This document shows, one piece after another, positions 18,971-27,906 of a DNA stretch of 64,000 nucleotides. Source of the DNA: Yonghaparkia sp. Root332 (GTDB lineage Bacteria; Actinomycetota; Actinomycetes; Actinomycetales; Microbacteriaceae); the NCBI RefSeq assembly GCF_001425665.1, contig NZ_LMCX01000002.1, forward strand, positions 62,001 through 126,000. Reading direction: 5' to 3'. Position numbers and translations under genes: made by a program. The first letter of the stretch is position 1. The number at the start of each line of letters is the position of its first letter. The notes beneath the pieces are model-generated. The model ran no database searches, was not told where the DNA came from, and saw only the letters and a list, made by a program, of their open reading frames with translations.

Positions 18971-20086
18971 TCAGCGCGGCGAGACGGAGAGCGGCCGGCC
19001 CGCGAGCCCGCGGCCCCGCGCCGCCACGACGCGCGCGAGCTCGCGGATCGCGTCGCCCGCCGGATCGCCGTCGACGAGCACGATCGGCTCGCCCGCATCG
19101 CCGCCCTCGCGCAGCGCGACCGAGAGCGGCACGCGCGCGAGCAGCGGCACGTCGAGCCGCGCCGCCGTCTCGGCCCCGCCGCCCGAGCCGAAGAGCTCGA
19201 GCACGCCGCCGTCGGGCTGCGCGAGCCCTGCCATGTTCTCCACGACGCCGATCACGGTCTGGCCGGTCTGCCGCGCGACGAGCGCGGAGCGCTCGGCCAC
19301 GTCGGCGGCGGCCTTCTGCGGCGTCGTGACGACGAGCACCTCGGCGTGCGGCAGCAGCTGCCCCACCGAGATCGCGACGTCGCCGGTGCCGGGCGGCATG
19401 TCGAGCACGAGCACGTCGAGGTCGCCGAAGTAGACGTCCGTCAGGAACTGCTGAACGGTGCGATGCAGCATCGGCCCCCGCCACGACACGGCGGTGCGCT
19501 CGTCGACGAACATCCCGATCGAGATCACGGCGACGTCGTGCGCGCGCGGCGGCATGATCGCCTCGCCCACGCGCGTCGGCCTCTCGCCCGCGATGCCGAG
19601 CAGCCCCGGGATCGAGAAGCCGAACACGTCGGCGTCGACGAGCCCGACGCGCAGCCCCTGCTGCGCAAGGGCGACGGCGAGGTTCGCGGTGATCGTGCTC
19701 TTCCCCACGCCGCCCTTGCCGCTCGTCACGGCGATGACCCTCGTGAGCGAGTCGGGGGTGAACGGCATGGCGGGCCGGTCGCCGCGCAGACGCGCGATGA
19801 GGGCATCCCGCACCGCCGGGGCCATCACGCCGACCGCGACGTCGACGCCCGCGACGCCCGGCACCGAGGATGCCGCGGCGCGCACATCGCGCTCGATGCG
19901 GTCGGCCGCGGGGCAGCCCACGATCGTGAGCTCGAGGTCGATGGCGACGCGGTCGCCCTGCACGCTCACGCGGGGCACCATGTCGAGCTCGGTGACGGGT
20001 CGGCGCAGCTCCGGGTCCATGACCCGTGCGAGCGCTCGCCGCACCTGCTCCTCGGTGGGGGCCGCCGGGGGAGCAGAGTCAGCCAC
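18971..20086 (-). CDS. mrp: Mrp/ApbC-family P-loop ATPase (371 aa)
   Basis: N-terminal DUF59/MIP18-like domain (about 10-100, including VGCPAADRIERDV) and a deviant Walker A P-loop TSGKGGVGKSTITANLA at about 120, typical of Fe-S cluster carrier ATPases. Also LVDADVFGFSIPGLL and LDMPPGTGDVAISV. The CxxC normally found after VVENM is absent (VVENMAGLAQPDGGVLELFG), as in other actinobacterial Mrp proteins. It overlaps the DUF1003 gene upstream by 8 bp, forming one operon with it and the MgtE-like gene. Confidence 0.92.
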   Translation of the reverse strand: MADSAPPAAPTEEQVRRALARVMDPELRRPVTELDMVPRVSVQGDRVAIDLELTIVGCPAADRIERDVRAAASSVPGVAGVDVAVGVMAPAVRDALIARLRGDRPAMPFTPDSLTRVIAVTSGKGGVGKSTITANLAVALAQQGLRVGLVDADVFGFSIPGLLGIAGERPTRVGEAIMPPRAHDVAVISIGMFVDERTAVSWRGPMLHRTVQQFLTDVYFGDLDVLVLDMPPGTGDVAISVGQLLPHAEVLVVTTPQKAAADVAERSALVARQTGQTVIGVVENMAGLAQPDGGVLELFGSGGGAETAARLDVPLLARVPLSVALREGGDAGEPIVLVDGDPAGDAIRELARVVAARGRGLAGRPLSVSPR

Positions 20087-20645
20087 GGCGGTCGCGGTCG
20101 AGGTCGTCCACGGCGACGGCGGCGTCCTCGACCTCGGAGCGGTCGAGCTCCTCCAGGAGGCTGCGCAGCTCGGCGCGGATGAACTCCTTCGTGGCGATGT
20201 CCTTCATCGCCAGGCGCAGCGCGACGACCTCGCGGGCGAGGTACTCGGTGTCGGCCAGGTTGCGCTCGGCGCGCTGCCGGTCCTGCTCGATCTGGACGCG
20301 GTCGCGGTCGTCCTGCCGGTTCTGCGCGAGCAGGATGAGCGGCGCCGCGTACGAGGCCTGCAGCGACAGGATGAGCGTCAGCAGCGTGAAGTTGAGCGAG
20401 CGCGGATCGAACTGCGCCCCGATCGGCGCCGTGCTGTTGAAGGTGATCCAGACGGCGACGAAGACCGTCATGCCGATGAGGAACCACGGCGTCCCCATCG
20501 CGCGGGCGAAGCCCTCCGAGAAGCGACCGATGCGGTCTCGGCTCGTGAACTGGGGCCGGAACAGCGGCCGGCGCTGCGACTTGGGCGCGTCGAGGTCGTC
20601 GCGGCGCGGGGTCGCGACCGGGCGGCGACGGCGCTCAGCGGCCAT
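20079..20645 (-). CDS. DUF1003 membrane protein (188 aa)
   Basis: A basic N-terminal tail of about 50 residues is followed by two transmembrane helices (GTPWFLIGMTVFVAVWITFN and LNFTLLTLILSLQASYAAPLILLAQNRQ). A conserved cytoplasmic region follows (QDDRDRVQIEQDRQRAERNLADTEYLAREV), the DUF1003 signature, then an acidic end. Corresponds to Rv1231c in the mycobacterial mrp neighbourhood. Overlaps the genes on both sides, so the three are co-translated. Function unknown. Confidence 0.9.
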   Translation of the reverse strand: MAAERRRRPVATPRRDDLDAPKSQRRPLFRPQFTSRDRIGRFSEGFARAMGTPWFLIGMTVFVAVWITFNSTAPIGAQFDPRSLNFTLLTLILSLQASYAAPLILLAQNRQDDRDRVQIEQDRQRAERNLADTEYLAREVVALRLAMKDIATKEFIRAELRSLLEELDRSEVEDAAVAVDDLDRDRRG

Positions 20646-21966
20646 CGGCCGGCCTCCTGGTCACCGGTCCGCGCCCGGCGCGCGGCAGCGGGGCGGCCGA
20701 GCGTCGACGCGCGCGCGGCGGCAGCGGAGCGTCGTGCTCGGCGCTGCGCCAGTCGTCGGGCAGCAGGTAGTCGAGCACGTCGTCGATGGTCACGAGGCCG
20801 ACGAGGCGCCGCGTCTCGTCGACGACCGGCAGCGAGACGAGGTCGTAGCTCGCGAGGCGCCGCGAGACCTCGGCGGCCGAGGTGTCGGGCGTCACGGGCT
20901 CGATGCCCTGGTCCAGCAGGGTTCCCAGGCGCTCGTGCGGCGGGTAGCGGAGCATCCGCTGGAAGTGGACCATGCCCAGGTACCGGCCGGTCGGCGGCTC
21001 GTACGGCGGGAGCGTCACGCAGATCGCCGCGCCGATCGCCGGAGCGAGCTCGTGCCGGCGGATCAGGGCGAGGCCCTCGGCGACGGTCGCGTCGGCCGAG
21101 ACGATGATGGGCTCGGTCGTCATGAGACCGCCGGCGGTATCGGCGTCGTAGGACAGCAGGAAGCGGACGTCCTCCGCCTCCTCCGGGTCCATGAGCTCGA
21201 GCAGGTGCTCGCCGCGCGTGGTCGGCAGCTGCGCGATGAGGTCGGCGGCGTCGTCGGGCTCCATGTTGTCGAGCACGTCGGCGGCGCGGTCGTCGTCGAG
21301 CTGGGAGAGGATCTGCACCTGGTCCGACTCCGGCATCTCCTCCAGCGCGTCGGCGAGGCGGTCGTCGGGCAGCTCCTCCGCGACCTCCATGCGCCTCTCC
21401 TCCGAGAGCTCCAGGAGCGTGTTGGCGAGGTCGGCGGGGAGGAGGTCGGTGTACTGGGCGATGAGCTGCTCGGCGCTCTGCCCCTCGGCGCCCGAGGCCC
21501 GCTCGATGACGTCGACCCACCGCGCGAACACGGTGCCGCCCTTGGCGAACGGCGCGGCGGCCGGGCGGGGGCGGCGCAGGAACAGCTGCCCGACGGCCCA
21601 CTCACCGGGGCCGGACTCCTCGATCGCGACATCCTCGACGGTCGCCTCGCCGCTGCCGTCGCGCAGCGCGACGCGACGGCCGATCATCTCGGCGAGCACG
21701 CGCACCTCGCCGCCGCGCTGCTCGAAGCGGCGCAGGTTGATGAGCCCGGTCGTGATGATCTGCCCCGAGCCGATGCTCGTGACGCGGCCGATGGAGAGGA
21801 ACACCCGGCGCCGGCCGGGCACCTCGACCACGAGGCCGACCACGCGCGGGGCATCCGTTCGCCGGTAGACGACCAGGACGTCGCGGACCTTGCCCACCTT
21901 GTCGCCCGCGGGGTCGAAGACGGAGCACCCGCTCAGCCGGGCGACGAAGACTTTCGCGGCGCTCAC
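20635..21966 (-). CDS. PRC-barrel / MgtE-N / CBS protein without a channel domain (443 aa)
   Basis: N-terminal PRC-barrel-like part (GDKVGKVRDVLVVYR, residues 5-110), then an MgtE intracellular helical domain at about 170-275 (LLPADLANTLLELSEERR, ALEEMPESDQVQILSQLDDD, DDAADLIAQLP). A CBS pair follows at about 285-410 (LLSYDADTAGGLMTT, RLASYDLVSLPVVDETRRLVGLVTIDDVLDYL). The membrane channel of real MgtE is absent, so this is a soluble Mg- or nucleotide-sensing protein, as for Rv1232c. GTG start lies 6 nt after a TAGGGT hexamer. First gene of the operon with DUF1003 and mrp. Confidence 0.88.
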   Translation of the reverse strand: MSAAKVFVARLSGCSVFDPAGDKVGKVRDVLVVYRRTDAPRVVGLVVEVPGRRRVFLSIGRVTSIGSGQIITTGLINLRRFEQRGGEVRVLAEMIGRRVALRDGSGEATVEDVAIEESGPGEWAVGQLFLRRPRPAAAPFAKGGTVFARWVDVIERASGAEGQSAEQLIAQYTDLLPADLANTLLELSEERRMEVAEELPDDRLADALEEMPESDQVQILSQLDDDRAADVLDNMEPDDAADLIAQLPTTRGEHLLELMDPEEAEDVRFLLSYDADTAGGLMTTEPIIVSADATVAEGLALIRRHELAPAIGAAICVTLPPYEPPTGRYLGMVHFQRMLRYPPHERLGTLLDQGIEPVTPDTSAAEVSRRLASYDLVSLPVVDETRRLVGLVTIDDVLDYLLPDDWRSAEHDAPLPPRARRRSAAPLPRAGRGPVTRRPADGR

Positions 21967-21978
21967 GCTGAAACCCTA
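21967..21978 (-). promoter_or_regulatory. Leaderless promoter of the MgtE-N operon (TAGGGT)
   Basis: TAGGGT at 21978-21973 ends 6 nt before the GTG at 21966; 12 bp from the opposing hexamer at 21991. Confidence 0.55.
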
Positions 21979-21990
21979 CCGCCGGGCTGA

Positions 21991-22002
21991 CACAATGAGC
22001 CG
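21991..22002 (+). promoter_or_regulatory. Leaderless promoter of the general stress protein gene (CACAAT)
   Basis: CACAAT at 21991-21996 ends 6 nt before the ATG at 22003; the hexamer is a weaker match than TAnnnT. Confidence 0.45.
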
Positions 22003-22551
22003 ATGACGAACAGCAGCCCCTTCGCGCGCCGCACCGCCGCCTCGCCGGTCGTTCCGCGGGGCGACGTGCTCGGCACCTACGACAGCTACCCCGAGGCCCA
22101 GAAGATCGTGAACCGGCTCGCGCTCGCCGACTTCCCGGTCAAGAAGCTGTCCATCGTCGGCAACGACCTGAAGACGGTCGAGAAGATCACCGGCAAGCTC
22201 ACCTACGCCCGCGCGGCGCTCGCCGGGGCCGCGAGCGGCGCCTGGTTCGGCCTCTTCATCGGCCTGCTGCTGTTCCTGTTCTCGCCGACCGGCGACTTCT
22301 CCTTCATCCTCGCCGCCGCCCTCATCGGCGCCGGGTTCGGGCTGCTCTTCGGCGTCGTCTCGTACGCCCTCAACCGCCGTCGTCGCGACTTCACCGCGAC
22401 CCACCAGGTGCTCGCGAGCAACTACCAGATCATCATCGATCCGAACCTCACCGCGCGAGCGCAGCAGGTGCTCGCGGAGGGCCCCTCGCACCGCGATCAC
22501 GCCGCCGCGACGGATCCGGCCGACGAGGCCGCGGATCGCCCCGGCGATTGA
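22003..22551 (+). CDS. General stress protein family membrane protein (182 aa)
   Basis: N-terminal GSP17M-like alpha/beta region (LGTYDSYPEAQKIVNRLALADFPVKKLSIVG) is followed by two glycine-rich transmembrane helices (GAASGAWFGLFIGLLLFLF and FILAAALIGAGFGLLFGVVSYAL). A conserved FTATHQVLASNYQIIIDP segment and a polar tail end the protein. It occupies the place of Rv1234 in the mycobacterial mrp neighbourhood. Divergent from the MgtE-N operon with very close promoters. Physiological role not established. Confidence 0.85.
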   Translation: MTNSSPFARRTAASPVVPRGDVLGTYDSYPEAQKIVNRLALADFPVKKLSIVGNDLKTVEKITGKLTYARAALAGAASGAWFGLFIGLLLFLFSPTGDFSFILAAALIGAGFGLLFGVVSYALNRRRRDFTATHQVLASNYQIIIDPNLTARAQQVLAEGPSHRDHAAATDPADEAADRPGD

Positions 22552-22557
22552 TACCCT
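22552..22557 (+). promoter_or_regulatory. Probable gcv operon promoter -10 (TACCCT)
   Basis: TACCCT directly after the stress-protein stop lies about 50 nt upstream of the glycine aptamers, a suitable position for the riboswitch transcript. Confidence 0.4.
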
Positions 22558-22605
22558 GAACCCGCAGGACAGCTCCACCACAACCGAACATAGGGCCGCA
22601 CAGCG

Positions 22606-22838
22606 AGTGCGGGAGAGCCGACGGGGCCGAGGCCGCCGACGGCACCGAAGGAGCAAGCCTCCCCGCCAATCTCTCAGGTACGCGTACCGCTCTCGCCAGG
22701 CCACTCTGAAAAGCAGAGCGCATCCCGACGCCGACGTCGGCGACGAGCGATCTCGCCCACGGTGAAAGCTCGCCCCGACCGGCACGACCGGAACGGGCGC
22801 GCGAAGCTCTCAGGCACCATGACAGAGGGGGAGTTCCA
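22606..22838 (+). ncRNA. Tandem glycine riboswitch controlling gcvTHP
   Basis: Two consecutive glycine-aptamer signatures are visible. The first is GCGGGAGAGCC (22608) with GGCACCGAAGGAGCAAGCC (22641) and AATCTCTCAGGTA (22668-22680). The second has CGAGCGATCTC (22745), CACGGTGAAAGCTC (22758) and GAAGCTCTCAGGCACCATG with ACAGAGGGGGAG (22803-22833). The pair ends 28-30 nt before gcvT, whose Shine-Dalgarno follows. Tandem glycine aptamers ahead of gcv genes normally switch expression on when glycine is abundant. Boundaries are approximate. Confidence 0.93.
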
Positions 22839-22865
22839 CCGGCCTTCAGCGCAAGGGAGAACTCC

Positions 22866-24041
22866 GTGTCCGATCCCCGCACCGCCTCCGATCCGACGTC
22901 CGCGTCCGATCCCGCCCCCGCGGTGACCCCGCGGTTCTCGCCCCTGCACGAGCAGCACGTCGCCCTCGGCGCGAGCTTCACCGACTTCGCGGGCTGGCAG
23001 ATGCCGGTGCGGTACACCTCCGACCTCGCCGAGCACCACGCGGTGCGCACGGCCGCGGGTCTCTTCGACATCTCGCACATGGCCGAGATCTCGATTCTCG
23101 GCGAGGCCGCGGGCGCCTTCCTCGACGAGGCGCTCGCCGGCCGGCTGTCGGCGCTCGCCGTCGGGAAGGCGAAGTACTCGCTGATCCTCGACGAGCGCGG
23201 CGGCATCATCGACGACCTCATCGTCTACCGCATCACCGACCACGAGTTCCTCGTCGTCGCGAACGCCTCCAATCGGGATGCCGTGGTCGCCGCCCTCACC
23301 GCGCGCACCGCCGACCACGGGGTCGCCATCGACGACCGCACAGACGCGACGGCGCTCATCGCGGTGCAGGGGCCCGCTGCGCGCGAGGTGCTCGAGGCGA
23401 CGCCCCAGTTCCTCGCCCCCGAGCTCGACGAGCTGAAGTACTACGCCTGGACGACCGGCACGTTCACCGGGCCGGAGGGCGACGACTCCATCGAGGTCCT
23501 CGTCGCCCGCACGGGCTACACGGGGGAGGACGGCTTCGAGCTCTACCTAGACGTCGCGCACGCCGCGGCGCTCTGGCGAGCGCTGCTCGCCGCGGGCGAG
23601 CCGCTCGGCCTGCAGCCGTGCGGGCTCGCGTCGCGCGACACCCTGCGGCTCGAGGCGGGCATGCCGCTCTACGGCCACGAGCTGGGCACGAGCATCCAGC
23701 CCGTTCAGGCGGGCCTCGGCCGCGTCGTCGTGACGGCCAAGCAGAGCTTCGTCGGCAAGGCCGCGATCGAGGCCGGCCCGGGCGAGAGCGCCCGCGTGCT
23801 CGTCGGCCTCGCCGCGGAGGGCCGCCGCGCCGCGCGCGCCGGCTACGCCGTCATGAGCGGCGACGAGGTCGTGGGCGAGATCACCTCGGGCGCCCTCTCT
23901 CCGACCCTTGGCCACCCGATCGCGATGGCCTTCGTCGACCCGGCCCACGCCGAGCCCGGCACGACCCTCGACCTCGACGTCCGCGGCAGCCGCATCCCCG
24001 CGACCGTCGTCCCGCTCCCCTTCTACAAGAAAGAGGCCTGA
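22866..24041 (+). CDS. gcvT: Glycine cleavage system aminomethyltransferase, T protein (391 aa)
   Basis: Transfers the methylene carbon from the H-protein aminomethyl intermediate to tetrahydrofolate, releasing ammonia. Family signatures are [70 protein letters not shown] and [19 protein letters not shown]. An extra Ser/Asp/Pro-rich N-terminus ([14 protein letters not shown]) precedes the fold. GTG start behind AGGGAGA after the glycine riboswitch. The stop is 2 bp from gcvH. Confidence 0.97.
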   Translation: MSDPRTASDPTSASDPAPAVTPRFSPLHEQHVALGASFTDFAGWQMPVRYTSDLAEHHAVRTAAGLFDISHMAEISILGEAAGAFLDEALAGRLSALAVGKAKYSLILDERGGIIDDLIVYRITDHEFLVVANASNRDAVVAALTARTADHGVAIDDRTDATALIAVQGPAAREVLEATPQFLAPELDELKYYAWTTGTFTGPEGDDSIEVLVARTGYTGEDGFELYLDVAHAAALWRALLAAGEPLGLQPCGLASRDTLRLEAGMPLYGHELGTSIQPVQAGLGRVVVTAKQSFVGKAAIEAGPGESARVLVGLAAEGRRAARAGYAVMSGDEVVGEITSGALSPTLGHPIAMAFVDPAHAEPGTTLDLDVRGSRIPATVVPLPFYKKEA

Positions 24042-24043
24042 CC

Positions 24044-24418
24044 ATGAGCGCCGTCCCCGCCGACCTGCAGTACACCGCCGAGCACGAGTGGGTGCGCCTC
24101 GAGGGCGACGTCGCCACCGTGGGCATCACGCAGTACGCCGCCGACGCCCTCGGCGACGTCGTGTACGTCGACCTGCCGAAGGTCGGCGCCGCCGTCACCT
24201 CCGGCTCCATCGTCGGCGAGGTCGAGTCGACGAAGTCGGTCGGCGAGCTCTACGCGCCCCTGAACGGCGAAGTCGTCGAGGCGAACGACGCCGTCGTCGA
24301 CGCCCCCGAGACCATCAACTCCGACCCGTACGGCGACGGCTGGCTCCTCAAGGTGCGCGTCGCCGAGACCCCGGCGCTCCTGAGCGCCGACGAGTACCGC
24401 GCCCTCATCGGCGAGTAG
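24044..24418 (+). CDS. gcvH: Glycine cleavage system H protein (124 aa)
   Basis: Lipoyl carrier that shuttles the aminomethyl group between P, T and L proteins. The lipoylation lysine is in [19 protein letters not shown], and the [19 protein letters not shown] beginning is typical. Starts 2 bp after gcvT and precedes gcvP by 15 bp. No L-protein (lipoamide dehydrogenase) gene is present; it is usually shared with the pyruvate and oxoglutarate complexes elsewhere. Confidence 0.97.
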   Translation: MSAVPADLQYTAEHEWVRLEGDVATVGITQYAADALGDVVYVDLPKVGAAVTSGSIVGEVESTKSVGELYAPLNGEVVEANDAVVDAPETINSDPYGDGWLLKVRVAETPALLSADEYRALIGE

Positions 24419-24433
24419 GAGCATCCGACACCC

Positions 24434-27388
24434 ATGTCTCTCGATTTCAGCGCCCGCCACATCGGCATCGACGGCTCCGCGCGGCAGCTCATGCTCGACG
24501 CGCTCGGCTACGCCTCGCTCGACGCCCTCATGGATTCCGCGGTCCCGTCCGCGATCCGCCAGACCGCCCCGCTGCGCAGCCTGCCCGCCCCCGCGACCGA
24601 GGCCCAGGCCCTCGCCGAGCTGCGCGCCATCGCGGCCGAGAATCGCGTGCGGACGAGCCTCATCGGCCAGGGCTACTACGGCACGATCACGCCCGCGGTC
24701 ATCCAGCGGAACATCCTCGAGAACCCCAGCTGGTACACGGCGTACACGCCGTACCAGCCCGAGATCTCGCAGGGCCGTCTCGAAGCGCTGCTGAACTTCC
24801 AGACCATGGTGAGCGAGCTCGCGGGCCTGCACACCGCGAACGCGTCGATGCTCGACGAGGCGACGGCCGTCGTCGAGGGCATGCTGCTCGCGCGCCGGGC
24901 ATCCAAGAGCTCGTCGAACGTCTTCCTCGTCGACAGCGACCTCTTCGCCCAGACGCGCGCGGTGCTCGACGGCCGCGCCGAGGCCGTGGGCCTCGACCTC
25001 CAGTACCTGCCGCTCGCCGACACCGACCCGGCCGACCTGCCCGAGGCCTTCGGCGTGTTCGTGCAGTACCCCGCCGCCTCGGGTCGCATCTGGGATCCGT
25101 CGGCGATCATCGCCCGCGTCAAGGAGCAGGGCGGCCTCGCGATCGTCGCCGCCGACCTCCTCGCGCTGACACTCATCACGAGCCCCGGCGAGCTCGGCGC
25201 CGACGTCGCCGTCGGCACCACCCAGCGGTTCGGTGTTCCCATGGGCTTCGGCGGACCGCACGCCGGCTACCTCGCCGTGCGCGAGGGCCTCGAGCGATCG
25301 ATGCCCGGCCGCCTCGTCGGCGTCTCGCGCGACGCCGACGGCCGCCCCGCCTACCGGCTCACGCTGCAGACGCGCGAGCAGCACATCCGCCGCGACAAGG
25401 CGACGTCGAACATCTGCACCGCGCAGGTGCTGCTCGCCGTCATGGCGTCGATGTTCGGGGTCTACCACGGCCCCGACGGGCTGCGGCGCATCGCGACGCG
25501 GGTTGCGAGGACGACCAGGGCCTTCGCCGACCGCCTCGCGGCGAACAGCGTCGACGTACTCAACGACTCGGCGTTCGACACCCTCACGATCTCCGTGCCC
25601 GGCCGCGCCGACGACGTCCTCGCCGCGGCACGCGACCGCGACATCCTCCTGTGGCGCGTCGATGCCGACACCGTCCGGCTGAGCTTCGACGAGCAGTCGT
25701 CGACCGACCCGGCGCTCATCGCCGAGCTCTCCGCGGTGTTCGGCTTCATGGCTGGGTCGGGCATCCCTGGCGCCGGACCGGCCGAGCCGGCCACGCGCAT
25801 CCCCCCAGCTCTCGAGCGCACCTCCGAGTTCATGACGCACCCGGTGTTCCACACGCACCGCAGCGAGACCGCGATGATGCGCTACCTCAAGCGCCTCGCC
25901 GACCGCGACTACGCGCTCGACCGCGGCATGATCCCGCTCGGCTCGTGCACGATGAAGCTCAACGCGGCGACCGAGATGGCGGCCGTCACGTGGCCCGAGT
26001 TCAGCGCGCTGCACCCCTTCGCGCCGCTCGAGGACGTCCAGGGATCGCTCGTGCTCATCGGCATGCTCGAGACGTGGCTCGCCGAGCTCACGGGGTACGA
26101 CGCCGTGTCGCTGCAGCCGAACGCCGGCAGCCAGGGCGAGCTCGCGGGCCTCCTCGCCATCCGCGGCTACCACCGCTCGCGCGGCGACGAGCACCGCACG
26201 GTCTGCCTGATCCCGTCGAGCGCGCACGGCACCAACGCGGCCTCGGCCGTCCTGGCCGGGATGCGCGTCGTCGTCATCGCGACGACCGAGACGGGCGACG
26301 TCGACCTCGCCGACCTGCGCGCGAAGATCGAGGCGCACCGCGACGAGCTCGCCGCACTCATGATCACCTACCCGTCGACGCACGGCGTGTACGAGCACGA
26401 CGTCATGGAGGTCACGGCGGCCGTGCACGAGGCCGGCGGCCAGGTGTACATCGACGGCGCCAATCTCAACGCGCTCCTCGGCTACGCCCGCTACGGCGAC
26501 ATCGGCGGCGACGTCAGCCACCTCAACCTGCACAAGACGTTCTGCATCCCGCACGGCGGGGGAGGGCCCGGCGTCGGCCCCGTCGCGGCGAAGGCGCACC
26601 TCGCGGAGTTCCTGCCCGGCCACCCGCTCGCCCAGATGCACCAGCACCCGCCGTTCGACATGGCGACCGGCAGCGCGGGAGCCGTCGAGCACCGCGGAGC
26701 GCCCGTCTCCGCCGCGCCCTACGGCTCGGCGAGCATCCTGCCGATCTCGTGGGCCTACACCCGCATGATGGGCGCCGAGGGGCTGACGGATGCGACGGCG
26801 AACGCCGTCCTCGCGGCCAACTACGTGGCGCTGCGGCTCCGCGAGCACTACCCGGTGCTCTACGCGGGCGAGAACGGCCTCGTCGCGCACGAGTGCATCC
26901 TCGACCTGCGCCCGCTGAAGGAGTCGACCGGCATCGGCAACGACGACGTCGCGAAGCGACTCATGGACTACGGCTTCCACGCGCCGACGATGTCGTTCCC
27001 CGTCGCGGGCACCCTCATGGTCGAGCCGACCGAGTCGGAGGATCTCGCCGAGCTCGAGCGGTTCATCCAGGCCATGATCGCCATCCGCCTCGAGGCCGAC
27101 CGCGTCGCGGCGGGGGAGTGGCCCGCGGGCGACAACCCGCTCGTCAACGCGCCGCACACGGCCGAGAGCGTGATCGCCGGTGAGTGGGAGCACCCCTACT
27201 CGCGCGAGCTCGCCGTCTACCCCGCGTCGCTCGTCGCGGGCGACGAGCACGGACCCGGGGCCGACGGCTCCGGCGGGTTCGGGGCGACGCGCGCCGACAA
27301 GTACTGGCCGCCGGTTCGCCGCGTCGACCAGGCCTACGGCGACCGCAACCTGGTCTGCTCGTGCCTGCCGATCGAGGCGTTCGCCTAG
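24434..27388 (+). CDS. gcvP: Glycine dehydrogenase (decarboxylating), P protein (984 aa)
   Basis: PLP enzyme that decarboxylates glycine and loads the residue on GcvH. It is the single-chain long form: N-terminal half [17 protein letters not shown] to about 450, and C-terminal half with the PLP lysine in [21 protein letters not shown] (about residue 700). [19 protein letters not shown] and NWYT-type segments are normal. Co-transcribed with gcvT and gcvH. Its TAG overlaps the convergent peroxiredoxin TAG at CTAG (27385-27388). Confidence 0.97.
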   Translation: MSLDFSARHIGIDGSARQLMLDALGYASLDALMDSAVPSAIRQTAPLRSLPAPATEAQALAELRAIAAENRVRTSLIGQGYYGTITPAVIQRNILENPSWYTAYTPYQPEISQGRLEALLNFQTMVSELAGLHTANASMLDEATAVVEGMLLARRASKSSSNVFLVDSDLFAQTRAVLDGRAEAVGLDLQYLPLADTDPADLPEAFGVFVQYPAASGRIWDPSAIIARVKEQGGLAIVAADLLALTLITSPGELGADVAVGTTQRFGVPMGFGGPHAGYLAVREGLERSMPGRLVGVSRDADGRPAYRLTLQTREQHIRRDKATSNICTAQVLLAVMASMFGVYHGPDGLRRIATRVARTTRAFADRLAANSVDVLNDSAFDTLTISVPGRADDVLAAARDRDILLWRVDADTVRLSFDEQSSTDPALIAELSAVFGFMAGSGIPGAGPAEPATRIPPALERTSEFMTHPVFHTHRSETAMMRYLKRLADRDYALDRGMIPLGSCTMKLNAATEMAAVTWPEFSALHPFAPLEDVQGSLVLIGMLETWLAELTGYDAVSLQPNAGSQGELAGLLAIRGYHRSRGDEHRTVCLIPSSAHGTNAASAVLAGMRVVVIATTETGDVDLADLRAKIEAHRDELAALMITYPSTHGVYEHDVMEVTAAVHEAGGQVYIDGANLNALLGYARYGDIGGDVSHLNLHKTFCIPHGGGGPGVGPVAAKAHLAEFLPGHPLAQMHQHPPFDMATGSAGAVEHRGAPVSAAPYGSASILPISWAYTRMMGAEGLTDATANAVLAANYVALRLREHYPVLYAGENGLVAHECILDLRPLKESTGIGNDDVAKRLMDYGFHAPTMSFPVAGTLMVEPTESEDLAELERFIQAMIAIRLEADRVAAGEWPAGDNPLVNAPHTAESVIAGEWEHPYSRELAVYPASLVAGDEHGPGADGSGGFGATRADKYWPPVRRVDQAYGDRNLVCSCLPIEAFA

Positions 27389-27894
27389 GAGGCGGCGGAG
27401 GCGTCGAGCCCGGGTGCGCCTGGCAGCAGCGCGAGCTGCTCGCGGATCGTCGCGGCGCTCTGGTAGGTGACACCGACGAGGGCGACGTGCTTCCAGCGGA
27501 GCACGCCGTCGGCGTCGACGATGAAGATCGAGCGGCGCACGCCCACCCCGAACAGCCCGACCCCGTACGCGTCGACGACGTCGCCGCGCTCGTCCGCGAG
27601 CAGCGGGAAGGTGAGCGTCGAGCGGCGGGCGAACGACTCGTGCGACGCGGCGCTCTGGCGGCTGATCGCCCACACCTCCGCGCCGAGCTCCTCGAAGCCG
27701 GTGAGCTCGCTCTGGTAGCTGCACAGCTGCGCGGTGCAGCCGGGCGAGGCGTCGGCCGGGTAGAACGCGAGCACGAGGGGCGAGCCGCGGTGCTCGCGCA
27801 GCGAGAAGAGCCGGTGCTGAGCATCCGCGCCCCGCATGGTCACGCCGGGCAGGGTGAAGTCGGGGGCGAGCTGGCCGATCTCGGGCTGGGGCAT
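27385..27894 (-). CDS. Peroxiredoxin, BCP/AhpC-TSA type (169 aa)
   Basis: Thiol peroxidase reducing peroxides. The peroxidatic and resolving cysteines lie five residues apart in [14 protein letters not shown], the BCP/PrxQ arrangement. N-terminal [13 protein letters not shown], then [11 protein letters not shown] and [18 protein letters not shown] fit the thioredoxin fold. ATG follows TAGCCT by 6 nt (leaderless), and that hexamer also contains the stop codon of the upstream CPBP-like gene. Ends tail-to-tail with gcvP. Confidence 0.9.
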   Translation of the reverse strand: MPQPEIGQLAPDFTLPGVTMRGADAQHRLFSLREHRGSPLVLAFYPADASPGCTAQLCSYQSELTGFEELGAEVWAISRQSAASHESFARRSTLTFPLLADERGDVVDAYGVGLFGVGVRRSIFIVDADGVLRWKHVALVGVTYQSAATIREQLALLPGAPGLDASAAS

Positions 27895-27906
27895 GCGGCG
27901 AGGCTA
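27895..27906 (-). promoter_or_regulatory. Leaderless promoter of the peroxiredoxin gene (TAGCCT)
   Basis: TAGCCT at 27906-27901 ends 6 nt before the ATG at 27894. Its TAG is the stop of the preceding gene on the same strand. Confidence 0.55.
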
